A DNA stretch of 64,000 bases from Paenibacillus sp. DMB20 (GTDB lineage Bacteria; Bacillota; Bacilli; Paenibacillales; Paenibacillaceae), in assembly GCF_000987955.1 (NCBI RefSeq), contig NZ_LAZU01000012.1, forward strand, positions 62,001 through 126,000. The letters run 5' to 3'. Each line of letters starts with the position of its first letter. Within the stretch, counting starts at the first letter, position 1. Positions 8,508-17,550 of the stretch are shown here, piece by piece. The notes beneath the pieces were generated by a model that ran no database searches, was not told the origin of the DNA, and worked only from the letters and a program-made list of their open reading frames with translations. A program made the translations under genes and the position numbers.

Positions 8508-9746
8508 TTACATTTCAAACTTCCTGATCACAATCGCCGAATTATGCCCTCCGAAGCCAAAGGAGTTGGAAATGCCGACCGTCAGATTTGCCGTTCTCGC
8601 CCGGTTCGGGACATAATCGAGGTCGCATTCGGGATCGGGCGTCTCCAGGTTGATGGTGGGCGGAATGATCCCCTCTTGCAGGGACTTGACCAGGGCAATC
8701 GCTTCAATGGCTCCGGAAGCGCCAAGCATGTGGCCGGTCATGGATTTGTTGGCCGTGACGGGAATGCCGTAAGCCGCCGATCCGAAAACCTGCTTGATGG
8801 CCGTCGTTTCCGACCGGTCTCCGATCACCGTGCTTGTCGCATGGGCGCTGATCAGGTCGATATCGCCGGGAGAAAGGCCGGCTTCCGCCAAGGCCGACTT
8901 CATCGCCCGGGCTGCTCCGCTGCCGTCTGCCGGAGTGGCGACCATATGATAAGCGTCGGAGCTTGCCCCGTAACCAATCACTTCGCCGAGGATTGGCGCG
9001 TTTCTCCGCAGGGCGTGCGTAAGGGATTCCAGGATGAGGATGCCGGCTCCCTCCGCCATAACGAATCCATCCCTCCCCGCGTCGAAAGGCCTGCTGGCCT
9101 GCTCAGGCTGATCGTTCCGGGTGGACAAAGCCGTCGCATTCGCAAAGCTGGCCAGCGATATGTCCGTTAGCGCCGCTTCCGTTCCGCCGACAACGATGAT
9201 GTCCGACCTTCCTGCCTGTATATTGAAAAAAGCTTCGCCGATCGTCGTGTTCCCGATGGAACAAGCCGTTACGGGAGAAAGCGAGCTGCCAAGCGCGCCG
9301 TATTTGATGCTGACCACCGCTGCCGCCATATTGGAAATCATCATGGGAACGAGCGTGGGACTGACCCGCTCGGGACCGCGCGAGGCGAGCAATACGCTTT
9401 GTTTCATAAGGGTCCCTATTCCTCCGACGCCGGAACCGATATATACGCCCAAACGTTCCCGGTTGATCTTATCCAGCCGAAGACCGGAACTGTCGAAGGC
9501 CTGCTCCGCGGCTGCCAAGGCGAACTGGCAGAAGCGGTCCAGACGGCGCGCTTCCTTGGCGCCGAAGCGAGCATTGGCGTCAAAATCGCGGACGGCACCC
9601 GCGATTTTCACTTTGTGTTTTGACGTATCGAATGAATCTATGCGCGAAATCCCGGATTGTCCTTGAACCAGACGGGACCAGAAGGAATCCGCGTCGTTGC
9701 CCAGCGGGGAAATGACGCCCATGCCGGTGATCACTACTCTTTCCAT
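8508..9746 (-). CDS. fabF: Beta-ketoacyl-ACP synthase II (FabF-type, 412 aa)
   Basis: Condensing enzyme that elongates acyl-ACP with malonyl-ACP in fatty-acid synthesis. The catalytic triad Cys162 (VTACSIG), His302 (SAHATST) and His339 (NKSMTGHMLGASGA) is complete and closely matches FabF spacing; length is exactly FabF-like. AAGGAGG precedes the ATG. No acyl-carrier-protein or other fab gene is adjacent, so it may be an accessory KAS II rather than the housekeeping enzyme, possibly serving a specialised lipid or polyketide. The neighbouring CYP102 remnant and MmyB-type regulator are also lipid-linked families, but a shared function is speculative. Confidence 0.88.
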   Translation of the reverse strand: MERVVITGMGVISPLGNDADSFWSRLVQGQSGISRIDSFDTSKHKVKIAGAVRDFDANARFGAKEARRLDRFCQFALAAAEQAFDSSGLRLDKINRERLGVYIGSGVGGIGTLMKQSVLLASRGPERVSPTLVPMMISNMAAAVVSIKYGALGSSLSPVTACSIGNTTIGEAFFNIQAGRSDIIVVGGTEAALTDISLASFANATALSTRNDQPEQASRPFDAGRDGFVMAEGAGILILESLTHALRRNAPILGEVIGYGASSDAYHMVATPADGSGAARAMKSALAEAGLSPGDIDLISAHATSTVIGDRSETTAIKQVFGSAAYGIPVTANKSMTGHMLGASGAIEAIALVKSLQEGIIPPTINLETPDPECDLDYVPNRARTANLTVGISNSFGFGGHNSAIVIRKFEM

Positions 9747-9888
9747 GGGATAACCTCCTTAAAGAAATTGATAAACTTGTCATTCTCAAGGTTATGATGT
9801 CATGTATGTTATCCTATTACAAGATAGGGTTTATCCTAGTATAATTACTGCTATCATATTATTCGATGTCACAGCGAAGCGTAAATTA

Positions 9889-10190
9889 TTAACGGTTAAC
9901 GTAGGCGTCAGGAGCCTTGTCCGCTACTTGATTCAAAACAATGTTATGTTCAAGAATCGCCTTTTGCTTGCAGAGCACAATTGTGTATCCTCCCATTTCA
10001 TCAACGACTCGCTTTACGATATCATCTCCATTTCCTCATATCCTGAAGTTGTAATCGTAACAAATGTTTCGTTATCTGTTCGGGGAGTGAATATCCACTC
10101 GACCCCGGTTGTGTCCGACATCCGAAACACCGTACATCTCTCAATCCCAACGGACATGACTTCCCGCTTCTAATTTTCTATTTCTTTTAA
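9889..10190 (-). pseudogene. Remnant of an SRPBCC (AHSA1/YndB-like) domain protein
   Basis: The minus strand reads, in pieces, a typical SRPBCC C-terminal half. Fragments are KLEAGSHVRWD-stop-EMYGVSD, then VEWIFTPRTDNETFVTITT, then after a frame change DDIVKRVVDEMGGYTIVLCK and KAILEHNIVLNQVADKAPDA with stop TAA at 9889-9891. An in-frame stop (TGA where the family has Trp), an apparent internal deletion after GVSD, and a frameshift in a short A run are all visible, and the N-terminal part is missing. This is a decayed gene, recognised by resemblance to YndB-type proteins. No function is expected. Confidence 0.6.
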
Positions 10191-10191
10191 T

Positions 10192-10263
10192 AGTAATAAT
10201 AATTACTTTATGACGAAATTAAGATTGACAAGTAGAGTAATTTTTATTACTTTATAAAGTAAT
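10192..10263 (+). promoter_or_regulatory. Promoter and repeated palindromic operators before the acetamidase gene
   Basis: AGTAAT-N4-ATTACT occurs twice, at 10192-10207 and 10236-10251, 44 bases apart (about four helical turns). The second copy overlaps an 18-base perfect palindrome ATTACTTTATAAAGTAAT (10246-10263). TTGACA at 10225-10230 lies between them, and an AT-rich -10 would fall inside the palindrome, so a repressor binding here would cover the promoter. I cannot name the regulator; the motif is not the GlnR/TnrA or CcpA consensus. Confidence 0.55.
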
Positions 10264-10317
10264 AAAACGATTCATTTTTGCCAGATTATTCATAAAATCA
10301 TGTGAGGAGTGTGGATT

Positions 10318-11274
10318 ATGTCAAGTATTCACTACCTAAAGCCAGAGCTTGATACACTTCACGGTTTTTTCAGCAAAGATTTGGAACCGGCATTGAAGAT
10401 TGATTCGGGTGATACAGTTGTATATCAGACTCTGGATGCCGGCTGGTGTTTAGAGAATCGCTCAGCACCGGGACTACCCAGAAGAAAATTCACCGAGAGA
10501 AAAGAAGGCAGGGAGTGTAAAGAGTTTGGCCATGCACTTGTAGGTCCGATCTATATTAATCAAGCAAAACCGGGTCAGACCCTCGAAATTGTAATCAATG
10601 AAATTGTTCCTGGAACATGGGGATGGACATCGGCAGGAGGTTTTCCAAGCTATTGGAATAAAAAAATGGAACTGGCAGAAGAGAAGGAAGTAACATTGGA
10701 TTTCGAACTGGACATTGAGCGGATGGTCGGTAGAAGCAAGTTTGGTAATTTTGATTACAGCGTTCCTTTAAATCCTTTTATGGGCATTATGAGGATGCCT
10801 CCTACAGAAGAGGGAAAACACACAACTTTTATACCGCGGGCTTTCGGTGGGAATATGGATTGTAAAGAACTGCAAGCTGGAACCACCCTGTATTTGCCGA
10901 TTCCGGTAGAAGGCGGACTGTTCTCGACGGGTGATGGTCATGCTGCACAAGGGGACGGAGAGGTTTCTGGCCCTGCTCTGGAATGTCCAATGGATAAGGT
11001 TAGCTTAACCTTTCATGTTAGAGATGACATGCCTTTAACGATGCCTCGAGCGAAGACTAAAAACGGATGGCTGACGATGGGATTCCACGAAGATCTAGAG
11101 GAAGCTATGTGGATCGCTTTAAATGGAATGCTGGACCTGATGATGACAACGTATAATATTTCACGTGTAGAGGCTTATGCTTATGCGTCGTTGACTGTAG
11201 ACCTTCGAATCACCCAAATCGTCAATTTTTCAAAAGGAGTGCATGCTTTTCTGCCATTTCAGGCACTTCGTTGA
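10318..11274 (+). CDS. Acetamidase/formamidase family protein (318 aa)
   Basis: Amidohydrolase of the FmdA/AmdA family, releasing ammonia from short-chain amides such as formamide or acetamide. Family motifs seen are GTWGWTSAGGFPSYW, PRAFGGNMDCKEL and STGDGHAAQGDGEV, the latter two carrying likely metal ligands and active-site residues. ATG 10318 is chosen because TGAGGAG (10302-10308) is 9 bases upstream; an in-frame GTG at 10309 is too close to it. It is a single-gene unit with its own operator region and a following inverted repeat. It is more AT-rich than the neighbouring operons, which hints at separate acquisition. Confidence 0.85.
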   Translation: MSSIHYLKPELDTLHGFFSKDLEPALKIDSGDTVVYQTLDAGWCLENRSAPGLPRRKFTERKEGRECKEFGHALVGPIYINQAKPGQTLEIVINEIVPGTWGWTSAGGFPSYWNKKMELAEEKEVTLDFELDIERMVGRSKFGNFDYSVPLNPFMGIMRMPPTEEGKHTTFIPRAFGGNMDCKELQAGTTLYLPIPVEGGLFSTGDGHAAQGDGEVSGPALECPMDKVSLTFHVRDDMPLTMPRAKTKNGWLTMGFHEDLEEAMWIALNGMLDLMMTTYNISRVEAYAYASLTVDLRITQIVNFSKGVHAFLPFQALR

Positions 11275-11280
11275 TCCATG

Positions 11281-11331
11281 ACTTCATAATAAACAAACCG
11301 CTGAGTATCGGCGGTTTGTTTATTATGAAGT
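11281..11331. terminator. Long perfect inverted repeat, probable bidirectional terminator
   Basis: Two 21-base arms (11281-11301 and 11311-11331) pair perfectly around a 9-base loop; the inner arms are ACCGC/GCGGT and the outer parts AT-rich. It follows the acetamidase stop by 7 bases. The T-rich descending arm fits a terminator, although the stem is unusually long. Confidence 0.65.
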
Positions 11332-11432
11332 GCCATGTATACAGGGAAGAGGTGCTACGAACAATAACTTGTTAGAGCCAATACAGACAAACAATTAATA
11401 TTTAAATTGGGAATATTCGGAGAAATAATGTT

Positions 11433-11854
11433 ATGCAAATGAACGATGAATTTCAAATTCCGCAGCCGAAAACGTATGGTCCATTAGGAAATTTGCTACT
11501 GTACAATCTGGGGAAAAGCCGATACAATCCTTAACGGAATTGGCCTATGAATTGGGGCCTATCCTCCGCATGCAGCTCCCAGGAGGCCGTAACGACATTT
11601 ACATATTAAGCGAGGAACTTTTAGTCGACGCCTGTGACGAGGACCTTTTTGACCAAAGGGTATGGGCACCGCTTCAAATAGTGCGATCTTTTAGCGGAGA
11701 CGGCCTGTTTACCAGGCTGGATAGAAGAGCCGAATTGGCAAAAAGCACACAACATTCTCATTCCAAGTTTCAGTCAAAGAGCGATGCAGAGCTATCATTC
11801 CATGATGAAAATATCCGTTATCAGATCATCACATTTCTCATAGCAGACCGGTAA
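11433..11854 (+). pseudogene. Remnant of a CYP102-type cytochrome P450 (P450 BM3-like)
   Basis: The start reads MQMNDEFQIPQPKTYGPLGN, then after a frame change QSGEKPIQSLTELAYELGPI, and on through LVDACDEDLFDQRVWAPLQI and [15 protein letters not shown] second frame change gives [20 protein letters not shown]. It then jumps to [19 protein letters not shown] sequence ([16 protein letters not shown]). These match, in order, the N-terminal blocks and the I-helix start of CYP102 fatty-acid hydroxylases. Roughly 150 residues between MM and DENIRY, the haem-binding Cys region and the whole reductase half are absent. Several frameshifts plus a deletion make this a true pseudogene. Confidence 0.75.
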
Positions 11855-11869
11855 GGGAGGAAAACAAAA

Positions 11870-12739
11870 ATGAATTCCCAGGCCAGACTCCAAGCCTTGT
11901 CCGCATTCCTGAAAGCCCAGCGGGCCAAGATTTCTCCGGAATCCGCCGGCTTGCCGGCAGGAACCCGAAGAAGGACGCCGGGCTTAAGAAGGGAGGAAGT
12001 TGCCCAATTGGCGGGCGTCAGCACGACATGGTATACCTGGCTGGAGCAAGGACGCGACATCAAAGTTTCGTCTTCTGTTCTGGACTGCGTGGCCGGCGCT
12101 TTGAAACTGACCCCGGATGAGCGGAAATATTTGTTTTCGCTGGCTTTCGAGACCGGCCCCACAACCTTTCAAATCAAAAAGGAGGCGGCTGCGATCAGCC
12201 CCTCCTTGCAAAAAATCATAAAAGAACTCCACAGCTGTCCCGCCATCATATCGGACCGCATGTGCAACATCGTCGGATGGAACCGGGCGGCAGCCCATGT
12301 ATTCCTGGACTTCGAGCTCATTCCTCCCGAAGAGCGGAATATGATCCGCCTGTTGTTCACGCGCCGGGAATTTCAGCGTCTGGCCGTAAACTGGGAACAG
12401 TTCGCCAGCGGGTTTCTGGCGATGTTCCGTTCCTACTACGGGCAATATGTGGAGGATAGGTGGTATGCGTCGTTTCTTGAAGAAATGAAAAGAGACCATC
12501 CGGGCTTCACCCGCATGTGGGAAGAAAGCCAGGTCAGCTACGCCCCGGAGGTCCATCTTGAATTCAGGCATGCCAAAGCCGGAAAAATGGTGTTTGAGCT
12601 GACATCCCTTCATGTTTACGGCAGCGACGATCTGCGCTGCAGCATCTATACCCCGGCCCCGGACACGAATACCGAATCCAAGATGCGGCAGCTGATGGAG
12701 GAAAAATCGGAGCCTACGTCCAATCCCTCCGAAGGGTGA
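11870..12739 (+). CDS. XRE-family regulator with MmyB-type ligand-binding domain (289 aa)
   Basis: Transcription regulator with an N-terminal helix-turn-helix (RREEVAQLAGVSTTWYTWLEQGRD, ~residues 40-63) and a C-terminal PAS-like MmyB ligand-binding domain (LHSCPAIISDRMCNIVGWNRAAAHVF). It has a strong GGGAGG ribosome site. It sits directly after the CYP102 remnant; MmyB-domain regulators are reported to bind fatty-acid-like ligands and CYP102 enzymes hydroxylate fatty acids, so it may once have controlled that gene. This link is inference. Its 3' end overlaps the convergent SNF2 gene by 26 bases. Confidence 0.85.
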   Translation: MNSQARLQALSAFLKAQRAKISPESAGLPAGTRRRTPGLRREEVAQLAGVSTTWYTWLEQGRDIKVSSSVLDCVAGALKLTPDERKYLFSLAFETGPTTFQIKKEAAAISPSLQKIIKELHSCPAIISDRMCNIVGWNRAAAHVFLDFELIPPEERNMIRLLFTRREFQRLAVNWEQFASGFLAMFRSYYGQYVEDRWYASFLEEMKRDHPGFTRMWEESQVSYAPEVHLEFRHAKAGKMVFELTSLHVYGSDDLRCSIYTPAPDTNTESKMRQLMEEKSEPTSNPSEG

Positions 12740-15668
12740 ACAGATCCTTCAGCTCCTCGGTTGACAGCTCCGTAATCCAGCCTTCGCCGCTGCCGGAGAT
12801 GACGTTGTCGCTCAGCTGCTGTTTGCTCTCCAGCATTTCATCGATGCGCTCTTCCAGCGTGCCCAAGGAAATAAACTTATGCACCTGAACATCCTTCGTC
12901 TGGCCCATGCGGTAGGCGCGGTCGGTGGCCTGGTTCTCGACGGCCGGGTTCCACCAGCGGTCAAAGTGGAACACGTGGTTGGCCGCGGTCAGGTTGAGGC
13001 CCACGCCGCCCGCTTTGATCGACAGGATGAATACGTTAGGCTGCTCCTCTGGCGGAAGCGTCTTCGACTGGAACCGGTCGATCATCCGGTCGCGGGCGGT
13101 TTTTGAAGTGCTGCCGTTCAGATAGAGAACGGGCTCGCCGAGCTCTTGATGGAGCACCTGCTGCAGCATTTCGCCCATGCCGATGTACTGGGTAAAGATC
13201 AGGCAGCGCTCGCCTTCCTCCCGGAGTTCCTTGACCATGGACAGGAGACGTTCCAATTTCGCGGACCGGTTGATGATGCTGTTTGTGTCAAGCTGCCGTC
13301 CGCTCGTCCCGAGCGCCTCCGGAAGGGGATCATGGGTCAGCAGGAGCGGATGGTCGCACAGCTGCTTCAGCCGGGTCAGCGCCGACAGGATGGCGCCTTT
13401 GCGCTCGATGCCTTCCAGCTTCTGCATGCGCTCCAGCAGCTGATGGACCGTCTGATCGTACAGCGCGCCCTGCTCGGTAGTGAGATGGATATAGGTTTTC
13501 ATCTCGTTTTTGTCCGGCAGATCCAGCTGGATGTTCGGGTCCTTTTTCTTCCGGCGGAGCATGAACGGCTTGACAAGCTTCTGCAGATCCGCGGTTTTTT
13601 GTTCGTCGCGGTCCTTCTCGATCGCCTGGATAAAGCGGTTGGTAAAGGCCCGCAGGCTCCCGAGATACCCCGGGTTCATGAAATCGTAGATGGACCACAG
13701 CTCGGACAGCTTGTTCTCGATCGGCGTGCCGGTCAAGGCGATGCGGTGTTTGGCCGGAAAACCGCGCACGGCGGCCGATTGTTTGGTCTGGGCATTCTTT
13801 ATGTTCTGAGCCTCGTCGAGGCAGATCGATTCCCATTTCAGTGTTTTTAACAGCTCTTGATCCAGCGTCGCGGTAGCGTAGGAAGTCAGGATCAGGTCGG
13901 CCCCCATGGCCTCCTCGGCAAACTCCTCGCTGCTGTACCGCTTGCTGCCGTAATGGAGCATTACCTTAAGCGTCGGGGCAAAACGGCTCAGCTCCTTCTG
14001 CCAGTTGCCAAGCACCGACGTCGGGCAGATCAGGAGAGACGGCATCGGTTTATCCCTCTCTGCCGCGGTTTCCTTCACGTGCAGCAAGTACGCGATGAAC
14101 TGGACGGTCTTCCCGAGGCCCATATCGTCGGCGAGACACGCACCGAGCCCGAAGCGGCGCAGGAAGGCAAGCCACGAATACCCCTCATGCTGATAATGCC
14201 GAAGCTCGGCCCTCAGGCTGTCCGGCACGGGAAGCTGCGGCCATTCGTTCTGCCTGCCCAGCTGGCTGATCAGCCTCAGCAAATGCTCATTGAGCTCGAC
14301 TTCAAGCCGGATGCGTTCTTGGGATTTCTCTTCGGCAGCTGCTTCGCCCGGGGCGCTCTCCTCCCCGGTGCCCAGCAGGTGAAGGTGCAGGATGTCCTGA
14401 AAGGAAAGCCCTTCCGACTTGTCGATGCCGGCCATCGCCTGCCGGATCTGCGCCACCAGCGCGGGGTCGAGCGGAATCCACCGCCCGCGGAAGCGGACGA
14501 GCCGCTCGTTGCGGGCGACCAGTTCGGCGAACTCGGCCTCGGTCAGGTCGGCGTCGCCGATGGCGATGCGCCAGTCGAAATTGACGAGCGAGTCGAGGCC
14601 GAACAAGGAGCTGCCCGCGCCGCGCTCGGCGCCTTCCCCGCTGCGGACCTTGGCCCGCAGCTTCGGCCGCTTGCGGCTGGCTGCTTCCCACCATGCGGGA
14701 AGCAGCACCTGCCATCCGGTTTGCAGGAGGCGCTGGCTGTCCGCCGTGAGGAACTGCCAGGCGGCTTCGTCGGTCAGCGGCTCGCCGAACAGGTCGGAGC
14801 CGCCTTCCGACAGCATCCGCGGAGGCAGTGCTCCGCGCAGGCGATCCAGCCAGCTTGCGGAGCGCTCCCGGATGTGGGGCGTCCAGCCCTCCGGCCAAGC
14901 GCCGTGCGCCTGGCCGTCCTCGCCGAGCCGGACGGAGACCAGCATGGACGGGTCGTGCTTGTCCTGAAGCACGAGCGTAAGCCGCCAGTCTGCAGCCTCT
15001 TCGTCCGGCTCCAGCAGCTGGAGCAGCGGCCGGAACGGGGCCGTATCGGCTTTCCAGCCGATCGCCACGAGCCAGGAGGCCGCATCCATCCCGGCCGCTG
15101 CCGTGCGGTCCCCGGCGAAGAGCAGCGGATATTCCCGGCGCAGGTCCGCGGCTTCCTCTTCCGTGCCGAAGCAGCGGTGGAACACGGCTGCGGTAAAGGC
15201 CGCGCTCAGCCCTTCGCCGATTAAGGGATCGCTGTCCAGCTGCGCCAGGATCGCCCGGCCCTGCGGATCGAGGGTGTCCGGATCCCACGTCCACTGCAGC
15301 TTTCCTTCCTTGTAAGCCTCAAAGCTCGGGATAAAGGCTCGTTTGCGGATACAATCATAGAGCAGGGGAGCAAGCTTGATAAACGGTTCGCTTTCCTCGC
15401 CCCATGCCCAATCGATATGCTCCAGAAGCGTTAGCTCCGCGAAAAAAGGAATGACCTGCTCTGCGGGCAGGACGACCAGTTCTACGTCCCTGAGCTGCTG
15501 AACCTCCAGCCCGGTCCCGTAAAACGAGGCTTCGTGCCACGCAAACAGCAGCTGTTTCAGGGCCAGCCCGGAGAAATAAGCCCCGGACCGCGTCGTCCCG
15601 TAAATGAGCGCATCGCCGTAGGCGCTTAATGTGATTTGTACGTTGATCGTTTCGGTATGGCGGCTCAT
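12714..15668 (-). CDS. SNF2-family DEAD/DEAH helicase (984 aa)
   Basis: Bacterial SNF2/Rad54-type ATP-dependent DNA translocase. It has a large N-terminal accessory region, then the helicase core: motif I DDMGLGKTVQ near residue 515, motif II LDEAQ near 615, SALTGTPIENKLSELWSIYD-type motif III (here IALTGTPIENKLSELWS), and C-terminal motifs GSTSKTARDRMIDRFQ and SIKAGGVGLNLTAANHVFHF. The start at 15668 overlaps the SWIM gene stop (ATGA) and has AGAGGAAAG upstream; 29 further in-frame residues are not needed. The same SWIM-SNF2 gene pair is found as ywqB-ywqA in Bacillus subtilis. The cellular role is poorly known, probably DNA repair or chromosome maintenance. Confidence 0.9.
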   Translation of the reverse strand: MSRHTETINVQITLSAYGDALIYGTTRSGAYFSGLALKQLLFAWHEASFYGTGLEVQQLRDVELVVLPAEQVIPFFAELTLLEHIDWAWGEESEPFIKLAPLLYDCIRKRAFIPSFEAYKEGKLQWTWDPDTLDPQGRAILAQLDSDPLIGEGLSAAFTAAVFHRCFGTEEEAADLRREYPLLFAGDRTAAAGMDAASWLVAIGWKADTAPFRPLLQLLEPDEEAADWRLTLVLQDKHDPSMLVSVRLGEDGQAHGAWPEGWTPHIRERSASWLDRLRGALPPRMLSEGGSDLFGEPLTDEAAWQFLTADSQRLLQTGWQVLLPAWWEAASRKRPKLRAKVRSGEGAERGAGSSLFGLDSLVNFDWRIAIGDADLTEAEFAELVARNERLVRFRGRWIPLDPALVAQIRQAMAGIDKSEGLSFQDILHLHLLGTGEESAPGEAAAEEKSQERIRLEVELNEHLLRLISQLGRQNEWPQLPVPDSLRAELRHYQHEGYSWLAFLRRFGLGACLADDMGLGKTVQFIAYLLHVKETAAERDKPMPSLLICPTSVLGNWQKELSRFAPTLKVMLHYGSKRYSSEEFAEEAMGADLILTSYATATLDQELLKTLKWESICLDEAQNIKNAQTKQSAAVRGFPAKHRIALTGTPIENKLSELWSIYDFMNPGYLGSLRAFTNRFIQAIEKDRDEQKTADLQKLVKPFMLRRKKKDPNIQLDLPDKNEMKTYIHLTTEQGALYDQTVHQLLERMQKLEGIERKGAILSALTRLKQLCDHPLLLTHDPLPEALGTSGRQLDTNSIINRSAKLERLLSMVKELREEGERCLIFTQYIGMGEMLQQVLHQELGEPVLYLNGSTSKTARDRMIDRFQSKTLPPEEQPNVFILSIKAGGVGLNLTAANHVFHFDRWWNPAVENQATDRAYRMGQTKDVQVHKFISLGTLEERIDEMLESKQQLSDNVISGSGEGWITELSTEELKDLFTLRRDWT

Positions 15669-17323
15669 GATATCAGCTTTCCTCTCCGCAGCTCCTCCTG
15701 CAATGCCCGAAGCCGGCTGTGCCGGCTCGCGAAGGAGGTTATGAATATGTCCCAACGGTCCTCCCGTTTCAATTTCTTGTACAGCTTGGACAGCCGTTTA
15801 AGCAGCTTGACCGCCGCTTTATAGCTGGATCTGTTTTTTTGCGCAATGTAACGCTCCGCCGCCTGATGATAGAACGGGAGCAGCAGCTGCGGGGCCTCTT
15901 TCTCGATGGGCGCAAGCACGCTGACGCGGAACTCCAGCGGCTCCCGGCCGGTACTCAGCTGGAAGTCCATCCACCGTTTCCACTCGCCGCGGGCAAGCAG
16001 GGCTTCCTGGTAAATGTCTTTGGAATAAGGAAGCATCTCCACAAGCGTATCCCATAGATGCCGCTCGGCCCCGGGTACATGCTCCACGGCTTGATCCCAG
16101 TAAGCCATATAGTCGTTAAGGTTATGGTTCCTGTGGCTGGCGAGGAGCGGGCCGGTTTCAATGAGCCAATCCTTCATCCGCGGCCATTCCTTCGCTTTGG
16201 CAAGGGCATCGAGAAAGTGAAGGAGCTGCTGGGGTTGAATGTAGAGCGCTTTGTCCGCGGCGCGCAGCAAATCCCAGGCCTCCTGATCCTGTTTCAGATA
16301 GAAAAACATCAGGCTTTGGGCAAGCATTCCCGCCGATCGGGAATAGGCGGAGCCAAGCTCATGTTCAGCCGATTGCAGAAGCCTAAGTTCTTCGGCATAC
16401 CAGCTGGCGCCCTGTTGATACGGATGAATGCCTTCCATCCACAGTTTACGGTAGATACGGGAAAAGAATGGATGGTTCCGGGGCTCGGTCAGCATTTTAC
16501 CGCGGACGTAACCGAGCGTTTCGTTTAAACGTTCCGCCATTTCCGGCTCCGTCTCCGGTCGAATGATCCATTGGCCTGCGGCGAACCGTCGTCCGATGTC
16601 TTTTTCAATGTCGTCTGCCGCCATCTGGACATGGTAGCCCATGAAGAGACTGGCCCCCGAAGCGGAGCTTTGGGGCTGCTTCACGAGTCTGTCCAGGACG
16701 AACAGGCGGGCATGAAGCTCGTAAAGGGTGTCTGATGCATCGGCAAGGGAAGGTTTGACGCGGGAGATCGCCTCAAGGGCGTTTCGGGCGTACAGGGAAT
16801 TGGACGCATGAATGCCGAGCGAGGAAGTCGCCTCCTGAAACAGCTCATGCCAAGCGGCGATAGGCTGTTCCGGCAGCCGGGAGGCCAGCTCCTTGAGCCG
16901 GGCGATCTCCTCGTTTTGCCGTCGGGGGGGTCCGGGCGGTCCTTGACGCAGTCCCGTCCCCGCGGACGGCAGATCTCCCAGACGGATGAGGGCGGTAGAG
17001 TGGGCGTTAACGAGCGCATGGACGGACCGCCCCTGACGGTTGACGGCTTCCAGCAGCACGGCGACCATATGCTTGCATGTTTTTCCGACCGGACAGGTGC
17101 AGCGGCTGTCTTTGAGCGAGCCGGGAACGATGTCGACGCTGTAAGCCTCGCCTCCCTTCACTACGGCCCCGATATGGCCGGAATCGTGAAGCTGCAGGGA
17201 AGAGACCCGGCCCTGCTTGTAATATTGAAATCCGCGTTTGATCGTAAGGTCGGTGAAATTCGCGGCGGTATTTTGTATGAGTGTCTGCCACTCCAGATCA
17301 TCCAGCGGCTGGATAAGGTTCAT
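15665..17323 (-). CDS. SWIM zinc-finger protein (552 aa)
   Basis: Carries one SWIM motif, Cys75-x-Cys77...Cys83-x-His85 (RCTCPVGKTCKHM), which should bind one zinc and contact DNA or protein. The rest is a long helical region of TPR-like character with no catalytic motif. It is the upstream partner of the SNF2 helicase with a 4-base overlap, so the two are probably co-translated and act together (YwqB/YwqA-like). Length is as expected for the family. Confidence 0.85.
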   Translation of the reverse strand: MNLIQPLDDLEWQTLIQNTAANFTDLTIKRGFQYYKQGRVSSLQLHDSGHIGAVVKGGEAYSVDIVPGSLKDSRCTCPVGKTCKHMVAVLLEAVNRQGRSVHALVNAHSTALIRLGDLPSAGTGLRQGPPGPPRRQNEEIARLKELASRLPEQPIAAWHELFQEATSSLGIHASNSLYARNALEAISRVKPSLADASDTLYELHARLFVLDRLVKQPQSSASGASLFMGYHVQMAADDIEKDIGRRFAAGQWIIRPETEPEMAERLNETLGYVRGKMLTEPRNHPFFSRIYRKLWMEGIHPYQQGASWYAEELRLLQSAEHELGSAYSRSAGMLAQSLMFFYLKQDQEAWDLLRAADKALYIQPQQLLHFLDALAKAKEWPRMKDWLIETGPLLASHRNHNLNDYMAYWDQAVEHVPGAERHLWDTLVEMLPYSKDIYQEALLARGEWKRWMDFQLSTGREPLEFRVSVLAPIEKEAPQLLLPFYHQAAERYIAQKNRSSYKAAVKLLKRLSKLYKKLKREDRWDIFITSFASRHSRLRALQEELRRGKLIS

Positions 17324-17480
17324 GATGAATCCATCTCCTAAAGGGCGAATAGTATTCCGGACTCTAATCTACCATATCCGGTGCGGCGAATAAATAAGCT
17401 GGGAGAGAAAGGAAAGTTTTTCGGGAAGCTATTGCATAACGAACGAAAAAGATGCCGGACGATGGACGAGGTAGAATAGA

Positions 17481-17505
17481 AAACGCCCCGATTTTCGGGG
17501 CGTTT
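17481..17505. terminator. Perfect hairpin between the SWIM gene and the small toxin ORF
   Basis: AAACGCCCCG / CGGGGCGTTT with ATTTT loop. On the minus strand it is followed by TCTATTC, so it may stop leftward read-through from the antisense RNA or the AraC-type gene. Confidence 0.6.
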
Positions 17506-17506
17506 A

Positions 17507-17515
17507 TGCTATAAT
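17507..17515 (+). promoter_or_regulatory. Extended -10 promoter of the small toxin ORF
   Basis: TGCTATAAT: a TGN extension and a perfect TATAAT, with no good -35. It would start an mRNA near 17522 with a leader of about 50 bases. Confidence 0.6.
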
Positions 17516-17550
17516 TTGGAATGTACAACACACCTTGAGCGGTCAGGCTC

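Noticed and set aside
8376..9170. 264-codon plus-strand frame
   Set aside because: Antisense to the FabF-type gene, which has a complete catalytic triad.
9802..10173. 123-codon plus-strand frame
   Set aside because: No ribosome site and no recognisable domain. The opposite strand reads the SRPBCC remnant, which explains the interval better.
13857..15224. 455-codon open frame on the plus strand
   Set aside because: It lies opposite the SNF2 helicase core. The helicase reading has all family motifs, while this one shows no recognisable domain; it is a by-product of GC-rich codons.
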